From NCBI GenBank assembly GCA_937883755.1, contig CAKZYA010000047.1, positions 32,491-96,490 of the forward strand: 64,000 nucleotides of DNA. The letters are read 5' to 3'. The position numbers were made by a program, and so were the translations under genes. This document shows, in pieces, positions 9,421 through 18,160 of this stretch (position 1 is the first letter of the stretch; each line of letters opens with the position of its first letter). The stretch comes from an uncultured Flammeovirgaceae bacterium (lineage in GTDB: Bacteria; Bacteroidota; Bacteroidia; Cytophagales; Cyclobacteriaceae). The notes below the pieces were generated by a model. It made no database searches and was not told where the DNA came from. It worked only from the letters and a program-made list of their open reading frames with translations.

Positions 9421-9582
9421 GGTTGACCAAATGCACTTAACGCCTGACAAGACGCACAATATGGATGGTAACCAGTCGTAGGTACAAGGTATGGCTCTGT
9501 TTAAACCTCTTCTACCTTCAACCCTGTACCTTTTACCATTCTTCCGTCTTTCGTCAACGTCCCATTGCATTTGGTCAACTAA
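9421..9582. repeat. Foldback (MITE-like) repeat between kinase and TPR genes
   Basis: GTTGACCAAATGCA at 9422-9435 is repeated inverted as TGCATTTGGTCAAC at about 9568-9581, a perfect 14-base arm pair about 130 bases apart. Inside, ATGGTAA and GGTACA motifs are also mirrored imperfectly. No ORF with protein-like composition crosses it. It lies in a divergent promoter region and may be a short mobile hairpin element. Confidence 0.5.
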
Positions 9583-9647
9583 GTTTCTGCTCCATCTGGT
9601 AAGCCGCTTTCTTTGAAGCATTCATTCACCAAAAATCTATTTTCACC

Positions 9648-10409
9648 ATGAATGCTTTACAATCAATCTCCCGATTTTTCTTTATAGTTCTTGGGTGTGC
9701 TATTGCCGCAACTTCTTTAGCGCAAGTAAACCCCGAAGTGCAGCAGCTATTTTACCAAGGCTACCTTGCTGCCGAAAAAGCTCCTTGGGAACAAGCGATA
9801 GAAAAAATAAATCAGGATGCTTCCCTTGATGAAACCAAAAAGTTACACGCTGTCACCGAAGCTCGGTGTGGGTTGTTGATCTACGCGATGGCCAACCAAG
9901 ACGAAGAAACGTACGATGCTATCGCCGATGACTTGGAAGAAAGTCTAGAAACTCTTCTCGAGCAAAATGCTGAAGATGCCGTAGCGTTAGCCAAGATGGC
10001 TCGGCTTTATGCTGTTACTATGGCCTTCCAAAACTGGAAAGCCATGTACCTCGGCCCCAAAAGCGAAAAGTTAGTTGACCGAGCATTGAAAGCTGATCCA
10101 AAAAGTCCGGATGCTTGGATGCAGCGCGGTGGTTCTCGTCTCTTTACGCCTAAAACCTTTGGTGGCGATATAGATGAAGCAATAGCTGCCTATCAAAAAG
10201 CGGTACAGTACTACGAAGCGCAACCGAACTATGCTAAAAACTGGCGTTACCTGGATGCCCTAGCTTGGCTCGGACAAGCCTATCAACAAGCTGAACAGCC
10301 TTCGGAAGCTATTACGACTTACCAAAAAGCATTAGAAGTAGAACCTAACTTCGGTTGGGTGAAGTACAAACTCATGCCTCAGATCATCGCTCAATCTTCC
10401 AACAAGTAA
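9648..10409 (+). CDS. Periplasmic TPR-repeat protein
   Basis: A 253-residue protein with a Sec signal peptide (about residues 1-26, ending SLAQ). Several TPR-like helical pairs are visible: VDRALKADPKSPDAWMQRGG, DEAIAAYQKAVQYYEAQPN and EAITTYQKALEVEPNFGWVKYKL. TPR proteins scaffold other proteins; no partner can be read directly, but it sits 126 bases upstream of a TonB-dependent receptor on the same strand, so a joint role in uptake is plausible. Confidence 0.8.
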   Translation: MNALQSISRFFFIVLGCAIAATSLAQVNPEVQQLFYQGYLAAEKAPWEQAIEKINQDASLDETKKLHAVTEARCGLLIYAMANQDEETYDAIADDLEESLETLLEQNAEDAVALAKMARLYAVTMAFQNWKAMYLGPKSEKLVDRALKADPKSPDAWMQRGGSRLFTPKTFGGDIDEAIAAYQKAVQYYEAQPNYAKNWRYLDALAWLGQAYQQAEQPSEAITTYQKALEVEPNFGWVKYKLMPQIIAQSSNK

Positions 10410-10433
10410 TAAACGAATGACCCTACCTCATCC

Positions 10434-10489
10434 CCCTTTTTCAAAGAGCCTGTCCCAGATTTATTCTGGGAGGGTTAGGGGGATTTAGA
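10434..10489. repeat. REP-like element, family A
   Basis: ATCCCCCTTTTTCAAAGAG, a central hairpin CCCAGATTTATTCTGGG, then GGGTTAGGGGGATTT. The outer C-runs and G-runs pair with each other, forming a cruciform-like palindrome. Related sequences occur at 16465-16495 and 39211-39242 in this window. Confidence 0.6.
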
Positions 10490-10535
10490 CAAACTTCCCT
10501 TTTCCCAAACCATACTCATTCTTACCCTTTGTTCT

Positions 10536-12653
10536 ATGAGAACCTATTTACTCTCTACCGTTCTCTTTCTCTTTTCCACCTTTTCTTTCGCCCAGAGTCC
10601 AATTACTGTCCAGGGGCAGGTAGTGGATGCAACTACCCAAGAATTGCTGACGGGAGCAAATGTCTACCCGCTGTCAGACTGGCAGCGAGGCACTAGCACC
10701 GATAGTGAAGGGACGTTCACGCTGGAAGCTGCTATTGGTGATACGCTAATGGTCACCTTTATTGGTTATGAGGCTCAGTTGGTTCCAGCTACCGAAGGCG
10801 AACTTTCGGTAAAACTGACTGCCAACGTGCAGAACATGGAAGCTGTTACGGTAGAAGCATCTAGCTTGGTGGCCGAAGAGTTCAGTATTAAGAAGATTGA
10901 ACAGTTAGAAATTTATATGAATCCCAATGCCAAGGCTGACCCGCTGTTGGCGGTAAATTCCCTTCCGGCTGCTACTACGTTGGACGAATCAGCGAGTGTC
11001 AGCTTGCGCGGAAGCAGTCCAGCGCAAACGGGTATTTTCTTGAATGATGTGCCGATTTACGATGCCGTCCGGTTTGCTCAACTTAATGGCATTGGCACAT
11101 TTAGTATTTTTAATACGGCTCTGATTAAACAGCTACAGGTATTTCCCAGTAATCCACCGTTGGAATTTGGGAATACTTCAGCCGGGCTAATCTCCTTGCA
11201 AACCATTGACCAGATTCCGGAACGGGCGAGTGTTGATGCAGCTATCTCTCCGGCCAACGTAGGAATTTACGCTAGTTTACCGACTAGTTCAGCTTCGGCA
11301 GTTTCATTATTCAGCAATTATCAACCATCAGGTATTCTTCAGACAATGAATTCTAGTGCTTTACAAGATCTCAAATACTTCCATACGTTGGACTTCGGGG
11401 CGCACTACTTTCACCAACTAAATGAGAAAACAAGTCTGAAAGTATTTAACTACGCGGTAAGCGAGGGTTATCGCTTTGCGAGTCGGCACCCTTCCGGCGA
11501 TGATACTTTTCGGCAACAAAAGTGGCGCAATTTTACTACTGCTAATCTACGGACTCAGTATGAACATTCGCTACTGACCTTGAACGGTGGCTTCAGCATT
11601 AGTGATATGAATTTTTCAGTAGGTAATCTAGATATTGATACCCAAAACCAAGACATGTATTTTTCAGCCAACTACACTCGCTTTTGGGATGCCTGGACGC
11701 TGAAAACCGGCTTTACCTACGATGATCGTCAAGCCAATTTTGCTGGACAAACGCCAGTATTTGACTATGCCCGAGCGGCTCATCATCCGGTTGACTCATT
11801 TGAAGCCCATATTCAGGTACGCGTGCCCGAAGGGTATGTCTACAGCAAGTATCAACCTAGTCAGCGTTGGACTTTTGGGCTAGGACTACGGAAAAACGTG
11901 CCAATCAATGATCAGCCCAATTACTTGAGCTACCAGTTTAATACCCACTACCAATTGGCAAAGTATCAAACCCTGACATTTTCCGCTGGGCGGTACCATC
12001 AGCAAGTGATTCCACAAGAAGAATCAGCCGCTAGTTTCTACCGTAGCGATCAGCTTTCACTTGATTATCAGTACCAAAGGAAAGGAAAAACGCTGTCACT
12101 GGCAGTTTTTTACAAGGATACCCAAGCGGATAGAGTAATGGAGCAGACCTACGGAGCCGAAGCTGCCACCGATATTCGTTGGTCACCTAAGCTGAGAATG
12201 CAGCTTTCGTACACCTACTTAAACGCTACTGTGCAAGAAGGTGAAACTACGGTTTCATCACCCTATGACCTGAACTACTTTGTACGCGGTAGCTTTACTT
12301 ATCAAATAAGTCCGCAATGGTCACTAAGCAGTATGTTTATTCATCGGCAAGGCACCTTTTTCCAACCCGCAACCGACCGTTTCTGGAATCCTAACTTGGA
12401 AGTATACGCGCCTACGTATGCCCCAGCTAATCAAGCCTTGCGATTACCTGATTACAACGTGATCGATCTGAGTATCAGCCGGGTGTGGCCACTGTCCGAA
12501 AAATTATCAGCTGTAGCTTTTGGCAACATCAATAACGTATTAAATCATCGCAATGTACGACGCATCAACTACAATCAAGATTATTCCCAAACCTTTAATG
12601 AGTTGTTTGCCCAACGTACCTTTTATGCTGGAGTAATACTTCAGTGGCAATAG
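10536..12653 (+). CDS. TonB-dependent receptor with carboxypeptidase-like N-terminal domain
   Basis: A 705-residue outer-membrane receptor. A signal peptide (to about residue 19, TFSFAQ) is followed by a carboxypeptidase-D regulatory-like domain (residues 22-105, VQGQVVDATTQELLTGANVYP), a plug domain (about 110-220: ASVSLRGSSPAQTGIFLNDVPIY) and a 22-strand-type barrel ending in an aromatic residue (FYAGVILQWQ). It lacks the SusC-specific signature and has no SusD partner next to it, so it belongs to the general ferric/cobalamin/peptide-type receptors; the substrate cannot be told. At 705 residues it is on the short side for the class. Confidence 0.88.
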   Translation: MRTYLLSTVLFLFSTFSFAQSPITVQGQVVDATTQELLTGANVYPLSDWQRGTSTDSEGTFTLEAAIGDTLMVTFIGYEAQLVPATEGELSVKLTANVQNMEAVTVEASSLVAEEFSIKKIEQLEIYMNPNAKADPLLAVNSLPAATTLDESASVSLRGSSPAQTGIFLNDVPIYDAVRFAQLNGIGTFSIFNTALIKQLQVFPSNPPLEFGNTSAGLISLQTIDQIPERASVDAAISPANVGIYASLPTSSASAVSLFSNYQPSGILQTMNSSALQDLKYFHTLDFGAHYFHQLNEKTSLKVFNYAVSEGYRFASRHPSGDDTFRQQKWRNFTTANLRTQYEHSLLTLNGGFSISDMNFSVGNLDIDTQNQDMYFSANYTRFWDAWTLKTGFTYDDRQANFAGQTPVFDYARAAHHPVDSFEAHIQVRVPEGYVYSKYQPSQRWTFGLGLRKNVPINDQPNYLSYQFNTHYQLAKYQTLTFSAGRYHQQVIPQEESAASFYRSDQLSLDYQYQRKGKTLSLAVFYKDTQADRVMEQTYGAEAATDIRWSPKLRMQLSYTYLNATVQEGETTVSSPYDLNYFVRGSFTYQISPQWSLSSMFIHRQGTFFQPATDRFWNPNLEVYAPTYAPANQALRLPDYNVIDLSISRVWPLSEKLSAVAFGNINNVLNHRNVRRINYNQDYSQTFNELFAQRTFYAGVILQWQ

Positions 12654-12658
12654 GTTTT

Positions 12659-12757
12659 AGTGTTAGGGTGTTATTGTGTTCAAGTTGTTTGAATAGGTAT
12701 ACTTCCGGATATGACCTTGATACCACATATTAAAACACTTTAACACCACAATACTTT
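12659..12757. repeat. Inverted-repeat element, family B (copy 1)
   Basis: AGTGTTAGGGTGTTATTGTG near 12659 and an inverse-oriented relative (AACACTTTAACACCACAATACT near 12734) flank a short unique core. The same pair of ends recurs at 23691-23820. It sits directly after the TonB receptor stop and could also work as a transcript end. Confidence 0.45.
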
Positions 12758-12810
12758 GACATGAAACTTGTATCTTAGTTAGTCAGTTAAATAAGTAGAC
12801 TGTCTACACT

Positions 12811-13101
12811 ATGCTGAAATTTATTATTATCGCGGTTCTATTTATTTATGTTGTTTATAAGGCTAGCGATTTTATCCTCCGTATGATTGATGGCATTACC
12901 GGAGGAGGCCGACGGGTAAATTCTAAACAGAGAGGCTACAGTTTCGGTCCAGAGTCCCGGAGGCAACAACAGCGTAGTCGCTACCAACGACCTAAGGGTG
13001 ATGTTAATATTGATTACGTTCCTGAAGATCAGAAAAAGAAGGGACGCTCTTCTCAGGATTTTAAAGGTGGCGACTACGTAGACTACGAAGAGGTAAAGTA
13101 A
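12811..13101 (+). CDS. DUF4834 family protein
   Basis: A 96-residue protein with one N-terminal membrane helix (KFIIIAVLFIYVVYKASDFILRMI) and a basic, glutamine-rich, disordered tail ending GGDYVDYEEVK. The anchor plus the IDYVPEDQKKK / GDYVDYEE tail is the pattern of DUF4834, a small Bacteroidota family of unknown role. It is convergent with the large FG-GAP gene, with a gap of only 19 bases. Confidence 0.78.
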   Translation: MLKFIIIAVLFIYVVYKASDFILRMIDGITGGGRRVNSKQRGYSFGPESRRQQQRSRYQRPKGDVNIDYVPEDQKKKGRSSQDFKGGDYVDYEEVK

Positions 13102-13120
13102 TCATTATTAACTAAGCACA

Positions 13121-16100
13121 TTACTTTCTGCGGTACATCAGTACCTCGTCATTATTCCGAGCCACCAGCATAGCTGGCTTTTGATTAAGCGGTAAAATGA
13201 CGGCATCTCGTACTTCACCTTCTACCTGAATGCCCGACATAGCAGCAGATACTACCCGAAACCTTCGTTTACCCGTACCAATTAGAAATACTCCCTGGCT
13301 AGCATCGTGGCGACCCACCTGAGGCTTAAGCCCATAGAAATTTCCTCCTAGCCAAATGTCGGCGTGTCCGTCGCTATTCCAGTCAGTTACTGCAATGGCA
13401 AACACCGGGGCAACTTGCGCCTCAATCGGTAGAGCTTGCAATGAAAACTGAGTACCCTCGTTCCAAAGAATAGCACTTTCCAGATATTCAGCTTTGTAGG
13501 CAATAGAAGCTTCTCGAGTAGCTGGTGAGAATAAGGACTCGTAAGTTTGGCTAGCGTAATCTTCGTACTTTAAAATCTGTTTCCGTAGGTTGGGGAGTTG
13601 CTGCGTTAGCTCCATTTTGGTGGCAAAGGGATAGGCTTGATCATCTTCGGGCGCGTACCAGTTGAGTACGAATTCACTTTTATCGTTCTGATCAAAATCG
13701 TTGACGAACATGGTAACTGGCTTTTGAGGCGAAGCTTTAAATTTTGAATTTAAACCCCAATTACCCAGCACGAAGTCCGCGTCACCATCCTGATCTAGAT
13801 CAGCGGCTTCTATGCGTGTCCACCAGCCATTACTATTAGGTAGTTGTTGGGCTTCACCCAATTGTCCCTGGTTGTTTTTAAAGATATGTACCCCCATCCA
13901 GTCACCAACTATCACCAAATCCTGATCCTGATCACCGTCGGTATCAGCCCAAACAGCATCAGTCACCATACCTACTCCAGCTAGCGACTCAGGAGTAACA
14001 TCCTGCCATTTACCTTGATCGTTGACCAACAAAAAACTGCGCGGAGGTAAACCATAATTGCCCGGAATGCAGCGTCCGCCCAGAAAAAGATCAGTATCAC
14101 CATCCGCATCAAAATCTTGTGCTTCTACCACGGAGAAGTTTCCGACAATAGGCGGCACTTGGTCATTATCTAAAGTAAAATTACCTCGCCCGTCATTCTC
14201 AAAGTAACGCAATGTAAATTGCTGTCCTCCCCGCTGATACTCATTACCTCCTGCTCCCAATACTAAATCCAGATCACCATCTCCGTCGTGGTCAAACAAA
14301 GCACCACAACTGCTCTCAAAGCTTTTGGTAGCCTGAAAATCAGCTACGTTCATCAGACGAAATTTACCGCTAGAGGTTTGTACAAATAGCTTATCCGCAT
14401 CGTCAATAGCTCCTAGTAAAATAAAATCCTCCCGTTGGTCGCCATTTACATCCCCAGTAACTACGCGGGGGCCTTCGGTAGAGAGCATTCGCCACAGCAA
14501 AATTTCGTGGTCAAAATCATTATAAGCATTTTCCTGATGCTGAGCTTTCCCCTGAATTACATCTTGGCTTACCTCAACAAAAGCCGGAGGAGGGGTACTA
14601 GCAATTTGGTCAGGCACTTCGGTGGCTTCAGCGTAGTTCAGCGTAATGGTTTGGTTAGCGGGAACCTGAGTAAGCATCTGACGTCTTCCATCAGGCCAAA
14701 CTACTTCCAATTGATCTGCCCTTTCCAGTGAGTCCAATCCGAAGATAAGATACGGCTCCACACTACTTTCAAATCCACGCGTGGTATAGTTCTCCAGGAT
14801 TTGTAGCCCAGCCCGGGTTCGCAGGGTTACTTTCGCCCCAATACCAAAAGGGTTGGCAGCGTATCCACTAAACTTAATTTTCAGATGGTTATTAGCCGTT
14901 TGCTCGGTTTCGTTCCGATACACGAAGGCTGGCATATTCACATTATTGACTACCAGATCAAGATCACCGTCGTTGTCCAGATCACCGTAGGCGGCACCAT
15001 TACTAAAGGAGGGCTGAGCTAGCCCTAGTGCTTCAGCTTGATTACTGAATTGCAAATTAGCGGTATTGGAAAAAGCAAAATTCTTCAATGGGTTAGAAGG
15101 CATTTTAGCGATCAGAGCAGGGTAATCGACTTCTTCTTTCGCTGCCATCTTCCGATAAATATCATTATCATCCAGAAAATCCCGAAAATCCATGTACATC
15201 AGATCACGGTAAATTCCATTGCTCACAAACAGGTCTTTGCGTCCATCGTTCTCAAAGTCAAAAAACAAAGCTCCCCAACTCCAATCAGTAGCGGCTACTT
15301 TAGCTAACATGCCTACTTCCTGGAAATCACCTTGCCCGTTGTTGAGATGCAAGCAATTCTGACCAATTTGGTAATGGTAATTGGCTCGGTATTTCATATT
15401 CTCTAGGTGATACGGATCAAAAGCCGACATTGCCTTAAGCCGATAATTATCTCCCGCCAGCATATCGGTAGTAAAAATCTCAGGATGACCATCGTTATTA
15501 ATATCCGCCATATCGCCACCCATGCTAGAGATAGAACAGAAGTTGATGCGATCGATCAGCTCTTCTGAAAATGTACCATCGCCCTGATTAATGTATAGAT
15601 AATCGCGCTCCCAAAAATCGTTACTTACGTAGATATCCGGGTAATGGTCATTATTGATATCACCAATCACCGTTCCTAGCCCAAAACCGATGGCACTACT
15701 ATAGATTCCAGCCTCGGCAGTTACATCCGTGAAAGTATTTCCGTCGTTTCGGTATAGTTTATCCCCTCCTAGCTCATCGGGCTTATCCCGCATACTTTTG
15801 TAGAGGTCAATCCGACTAGGGTCTTTAAAGCTATTATTAAGTAGATAGCAATCCAGGTCGCCGTCCATATCGTAATCGAAGAAGGCGGCTTGGGTAGAAT
15901 ACCCCTGATTGTTTAGTCCGTACTTTTCTGCTTCTTCTGTGAACAATGGGAGACCATCTTCAGTTAAGACTCCACTGTTGATGAACAGCTCATTTTCTTT
16001 ATTGTCACCCGCTATATCCCCCGAATTACTCACGTAAATATCCAGCCAACCATCACCGTTTACATCAGCCATTGCTGCTCCGGTGCTCCAGGCTCGGGTT

Positions 16101-16534
16101 CCAGCTACTCCGGTTTGTTCGGTAATATCCTTGAAAGTAAAGTTACCTTGATTAAGATAGAGTCGGTTACCCTCCAGGTTAGCTGTGAAATACAAATCCG
16201 CTAGTCCATCATTATTTACATCGCCGATGGCTACCCCACCCCCGTTGTAAAAATTCCGGTAGGTAAGAATATTGAAGTCTTTCTGATCCTCTACTGAGTT
16301 AACAAAGCCAATACCAGTAGCTGTACTGTCTAGTAGTTGAAATAGGGTAGAGACTTGTTGCTCTTCTGATAGAGAATTTTCTTCATTAGTCGGTTGTGAT
16401 TCACAGCCGAGAATAGCGACCGCCAAGTAATAAAGAAAAACAGGTTTTATAAGGTTACTGAAAATCCCCCTACCCCCTTTTCCTAAGGGGGAAACGCCCT
16501 TCATAAGTATGATTGGAATGTTCACAATATTCAT
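13121..16534 (-). CDS. FG-GAP/VCBS repeat lipoprotein with ASPIC/UnbV domain
   Basis: A 1137-residue lipoprotein (lipobox AILGC, Cys44 from the first ATG; a second ATG at 16504 would put it at Cys34). At least 13 calcium-loop motifs of the form DxNxDGxxD are spread through the chain (DVNNDGLADLYF, DVNGDGWLDIYV, DLDNDGDLDLVV, DFDADGDTDLFL, DWNSDGHADIWL), predicting two beta-propellers. An ASPIC/UnbV domain (FGIGAKVTLRTRAG ... VVWPDGRRQML) lies between them at about 560-630. Such proteins usually accompany SusC/SusD loci and are surface lipoproteins. The first 27 residues include a translated repeat element (see findings). The gene follows the next lipoprotein by 18 bases. Confidence 0.88.
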   Translation of the reverse strand: MNIVNIPIILMKGVSPLGKGGRGIFSNLIKPVFLYYLAVAILGCESQPTNEENSLSEEQQVSTLFQLLDSTATGIGFVNSVEDQKDFNILTYRNFYNGGGVAIGDVNNDGLADLYFTANLEGNRLYLNQGNFTFKDITEQTGVAGTRAWSTGAAMADVNGDGWLDIYVSNSGDIAGDNKENELFINSGVLTEDGLPLFTEEAEKYGLNNQGYSTQAAFFDYDMDGDLDCYLLNNSFKDPSRIDLYKSMRDKPDELGGDKLYRNDGNTFTDVTAEAGIYSSAIGFGLGTVIGDINNDHYPDIYVSNDFWERDYLYINQGDGTFSEELIDRINFCSISSMGGDMADINNDGHPEIFTTDMLAGDNYRLKAMSAFDPYHLENMKYRANYHYQIGQNCLHLNNGQGDFQEVGMLAKVAATDWSWGALFFDFENDGRKDLFVSNGIYRDLMYMDFRDFLDDNDIYRKMAAKEEVDYPALIAKMPSNPLKNFAFSNTANLQFSNQAEALGLAQPSFSNGAAYGDLDNDGDLDLVVNNVNMPAFVYRNETEQTANNHLKIKFSGYAANPFGIGAKVTLRTRAGLQILENYTTRGFESSVEPYLIFGLDSLERADQLEVVWPDGRRQMLTQVPANQTITLNYAEATEVPDQIASTPPPAFVEVSQDVIQGKAQHQENAYNDFDHEILLWRMLSTEGPRVVTGDVNGDQREDFILLGAIDDADKLFVQTSSGKFRLMNVADFQATKSFESSCGALFDHDGDGDLDLVLGAGGNEYQRGGQQFTLRYFENDGRGNFTLDNDQVPPIVGNFSVVEAQDFDADGDTDLFLGGRCIPGNYGLPPRSFLLVNDQGKWQDVTPESLAGVGMVTDAVWADTDGDQDQDLVIVGDWMGVHIFKNNQGQLGEAQQLPNSNGWWTRIEAADLDQDGDADFVLGNWGLNSKFKASPQKPVTMFVNDFDQNDKSEFVLNWYAPEDDQAYPFATKMELTQQLPNLRKQILKYEDYASQTYESLFSPATREASIAYKAEYLESAILWNEGTQFSLQALPIEAQVAPVFAIAVTDWNSDGHADIWLGGNFYGLKPQVGRHDASQGVFLIGTGKRRFRVVSAAMSGIQVEGEVRDAVILPLNQKPAMLVARNNDEVLMYRRK
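16465..16495. repeat. REP-like element, family A, inside a signal-peptide coding region
   Basis: On the plus strand AATCCCCCTACCCCCTTTTCC is followed by TAAGGGGGAAAC. It matches the family A layout at 10434-10489 and 39211-39242. Here it lies in frame in the N-terminus of the FG-GAP lipoprotein and is read as SPLGKGGRGIF. Confidence 0.6.
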
Positions 16535-16552
16535 AAGCAGATGAATTATTTG

Positions 16553-18055
16553 TTAATCTAGAGGAGGGAAGACTCCTCTTCCATCGGAACCCATATACTC
16601 TCCCCAAAGTACGGGTTTCTTCATTGGGATTCCCATATCAAGCCGCTTCACGGTCATACCCAGAAAGCGGAATAAGTCATTGGCGTTGTAGTACTGAGGA
16701 TAAACCACATCTAAGTAATTATCTTGATCAAGATCACCTAACCAGGGGGTTGAGTAGAAATTTTTAAACCCTTCAGTTTTATCCAGTACTTGTTGGCGGT
16801 CATGGGCAAAATCTAGCACCACTAACTGACTATTCATCGTAGCCGGTGATCGGACGTCTTCCGTTAGTTGAGTAGCGCAGTCGTACTCTCCAATACTCAA
16901 AATAGCTTCATCCCAACCGTCATTATTAATATCGTATACTACCGGAGAGGTTAAAGAGAAGCAACCGATAGAATCTTGGTAGGCGATGGTGCCATCTTTC
17001 CCGTTGAGCACTACTTGCGTAGCAATGGTATAATCCGGCCAAGTGCCCTGGCTCATAATCGCCAAAAAATCGGGTGTATTGTCACCTGTAAACTGGCCCA
17101 CGGCAAAACCGTTGCTGCATTCCATCTGGGGGAACGAACGATTCCAGATAGTTTCTAGCGTATTGCCATTAATTGCGTGAACTTGACTAGCGTGGGAAGC
17201 CACGATAATATCGAGGTAGCCATCCTGCGTGATGTCAGCAATTACCGGAGGAGCAATAAAGCCATGAGTTTCTTCACTGGCTAGTACTGTGGCGTTTTTT
17301 ATTTTTCGTACTTTCAGATCAGCTAAGGTAGTTTGGTAAAGATTACCTCCAGCGGTTTCGCCACCCGTGCCAAAAATTACCGTAGCTTCTTCGCTACCAG
17401 GTTGGGTAAAGCAGAGCGGCGACATATATGATTCCTGCCCATCGGGCATAGTATCCGCTGCTAAAATATTACCCGATTGCAGATCAAATAACATCAATAC
17501 TCCCGGAAAACGGTCGTCAGTCGAACCCGGCAATGCATCCCAATTACCGCCGTTGACCGTCAGTAAATCGGGGTATCCATCATTATTTTGGTCTGGGACT
17601 AAGGTACTATTATAGAAGTTGTAGCGAGCGTACTGTAGAATTGAATCGTCCTTAAACTTGTACTCATATTTCCAGATGAATTCACCATTGGTGCCATTGA
17701 GTGCCATCAAGTTATGATTTCGACCACCAATAAGTACATCATTTACACCGTCGCCCGTAATATCATAGAAAGTGGCAGAACCAACTATACTCGCAGTAGC
17801 GTCTTGCTGCCACAGAAGTTCACCAGACTTTCCATCTAGCGCAACCACGCCATAGTCAGTGGGTGCGATTTCTTCAGTACCGGCTCCCATCACAATATCT
17901 AGTACTCCGTCCCCATTTAGGTCAGTGGTTTTAGGCGAAGATTGAGAACCAATCTGATACAAAGATTGCGACCAAAGCAGTCTCGCATCTCTAGATTGGC
18001 TACAAGCGACGAGTAGCCCTAAAAGTAAAGAGTAAATAGTAGTTTTAATCATCAT
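16553..18055 (-). CDS. FG-GAP / PQQ-like beta-propeller lipoprotein
   Basis: A 500-residue lipoprotein (signal with lipobox LLVAC, Cys18). Repeats such as DLNGDGVLDIVMGAG, ALDGKSGELLWQQD, DITGDGVNDVLIGG, DQNNDGYPDLLTVNGG, DITQDGYLDIIVASH and DINNDGWDEAILSIG combine calcium-binding FG-GAP loops with the GKxGExLW phrase of PQQ-like propeller blades. One propeller is expected, most likely at the outer surface. It leads the two-gene lipoprotein operon, begins 105 bases after the SusD stop and is separated from it by an intrinsic terminator. Confidence 0.85.
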   Translation of the reverse strand: MMIKTTIYSLLLGLLVACSQSRDARLLWSQSLYQIGSQSSPKTTDLNGDGVLDIVMGAGTEEIAPTDYGVVALDGKSGELLWQQDATASIVGSATFYDITGDGVNDVLIGGRNHNLMALNGTNGEFIWKYEYKFKDDSILQYARYNFYNSTLVPDQNNDGYPDLLTVNGGNWDALPGSTDDRFPGVLMLFDLQSGNILAADTMPDGQESYMSPLCFTQPGSEEATVIFGTGGETAGGNLYQTTLADLKVRKIKNATVLASEETHGFIAPPVIADITQDGYLDIIVASHASQVHAINGNTLETIWNRSFPQMECSNGFAVGQFTGDNTPDFLAIMSQGTWPDYTIATQVVLNGKDGTIAYQDSIGCFSLTSPVVYDINNDGWDEAILSIGEYDCATQLTEDVRSPATMNSQLVVLDFAHDRQQVLDKTEGFKNFYSTPWLGDLDQDNYLDVVYPQYYNANDLFRFLGMTVKRLDMGIPMKKPVLWGEYMGSDGRGVFPPLD

Positions 18056-18091
18056 TCAAGCCCTAGCTGATATGTTCAGCATTCCATCGCA

Positions 18092-18135
18092 GGTAAAAAA
18101 CAAATAGCGGCACCGAAAAATTTCAGTGCCGCTAT
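18092..18135 (-). terminator. Intrinsic terminator after susD
   Basis: A 15-base stem (ATAGCGGCACTGAAA / TTTCGGTGCCGCTAT on the minus strand, one G-U pair) with a 2-base loop is followed by TTGTTTTTT. It should end SusCD transcripts, so the lipoproteins downstream either read through or have their own promoter. Confidence 0.85.
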
Positions 18136-18160
18136 CATTGCTAAGTGTGATGTTCACCGA

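Noticed and set aside
9397..9621. A 74-residue minus-strand frame overlapping the histidine kinase start
   Set aside because: Composition is unlike protein, and it lies across the foldback repeat at 9421-9582.
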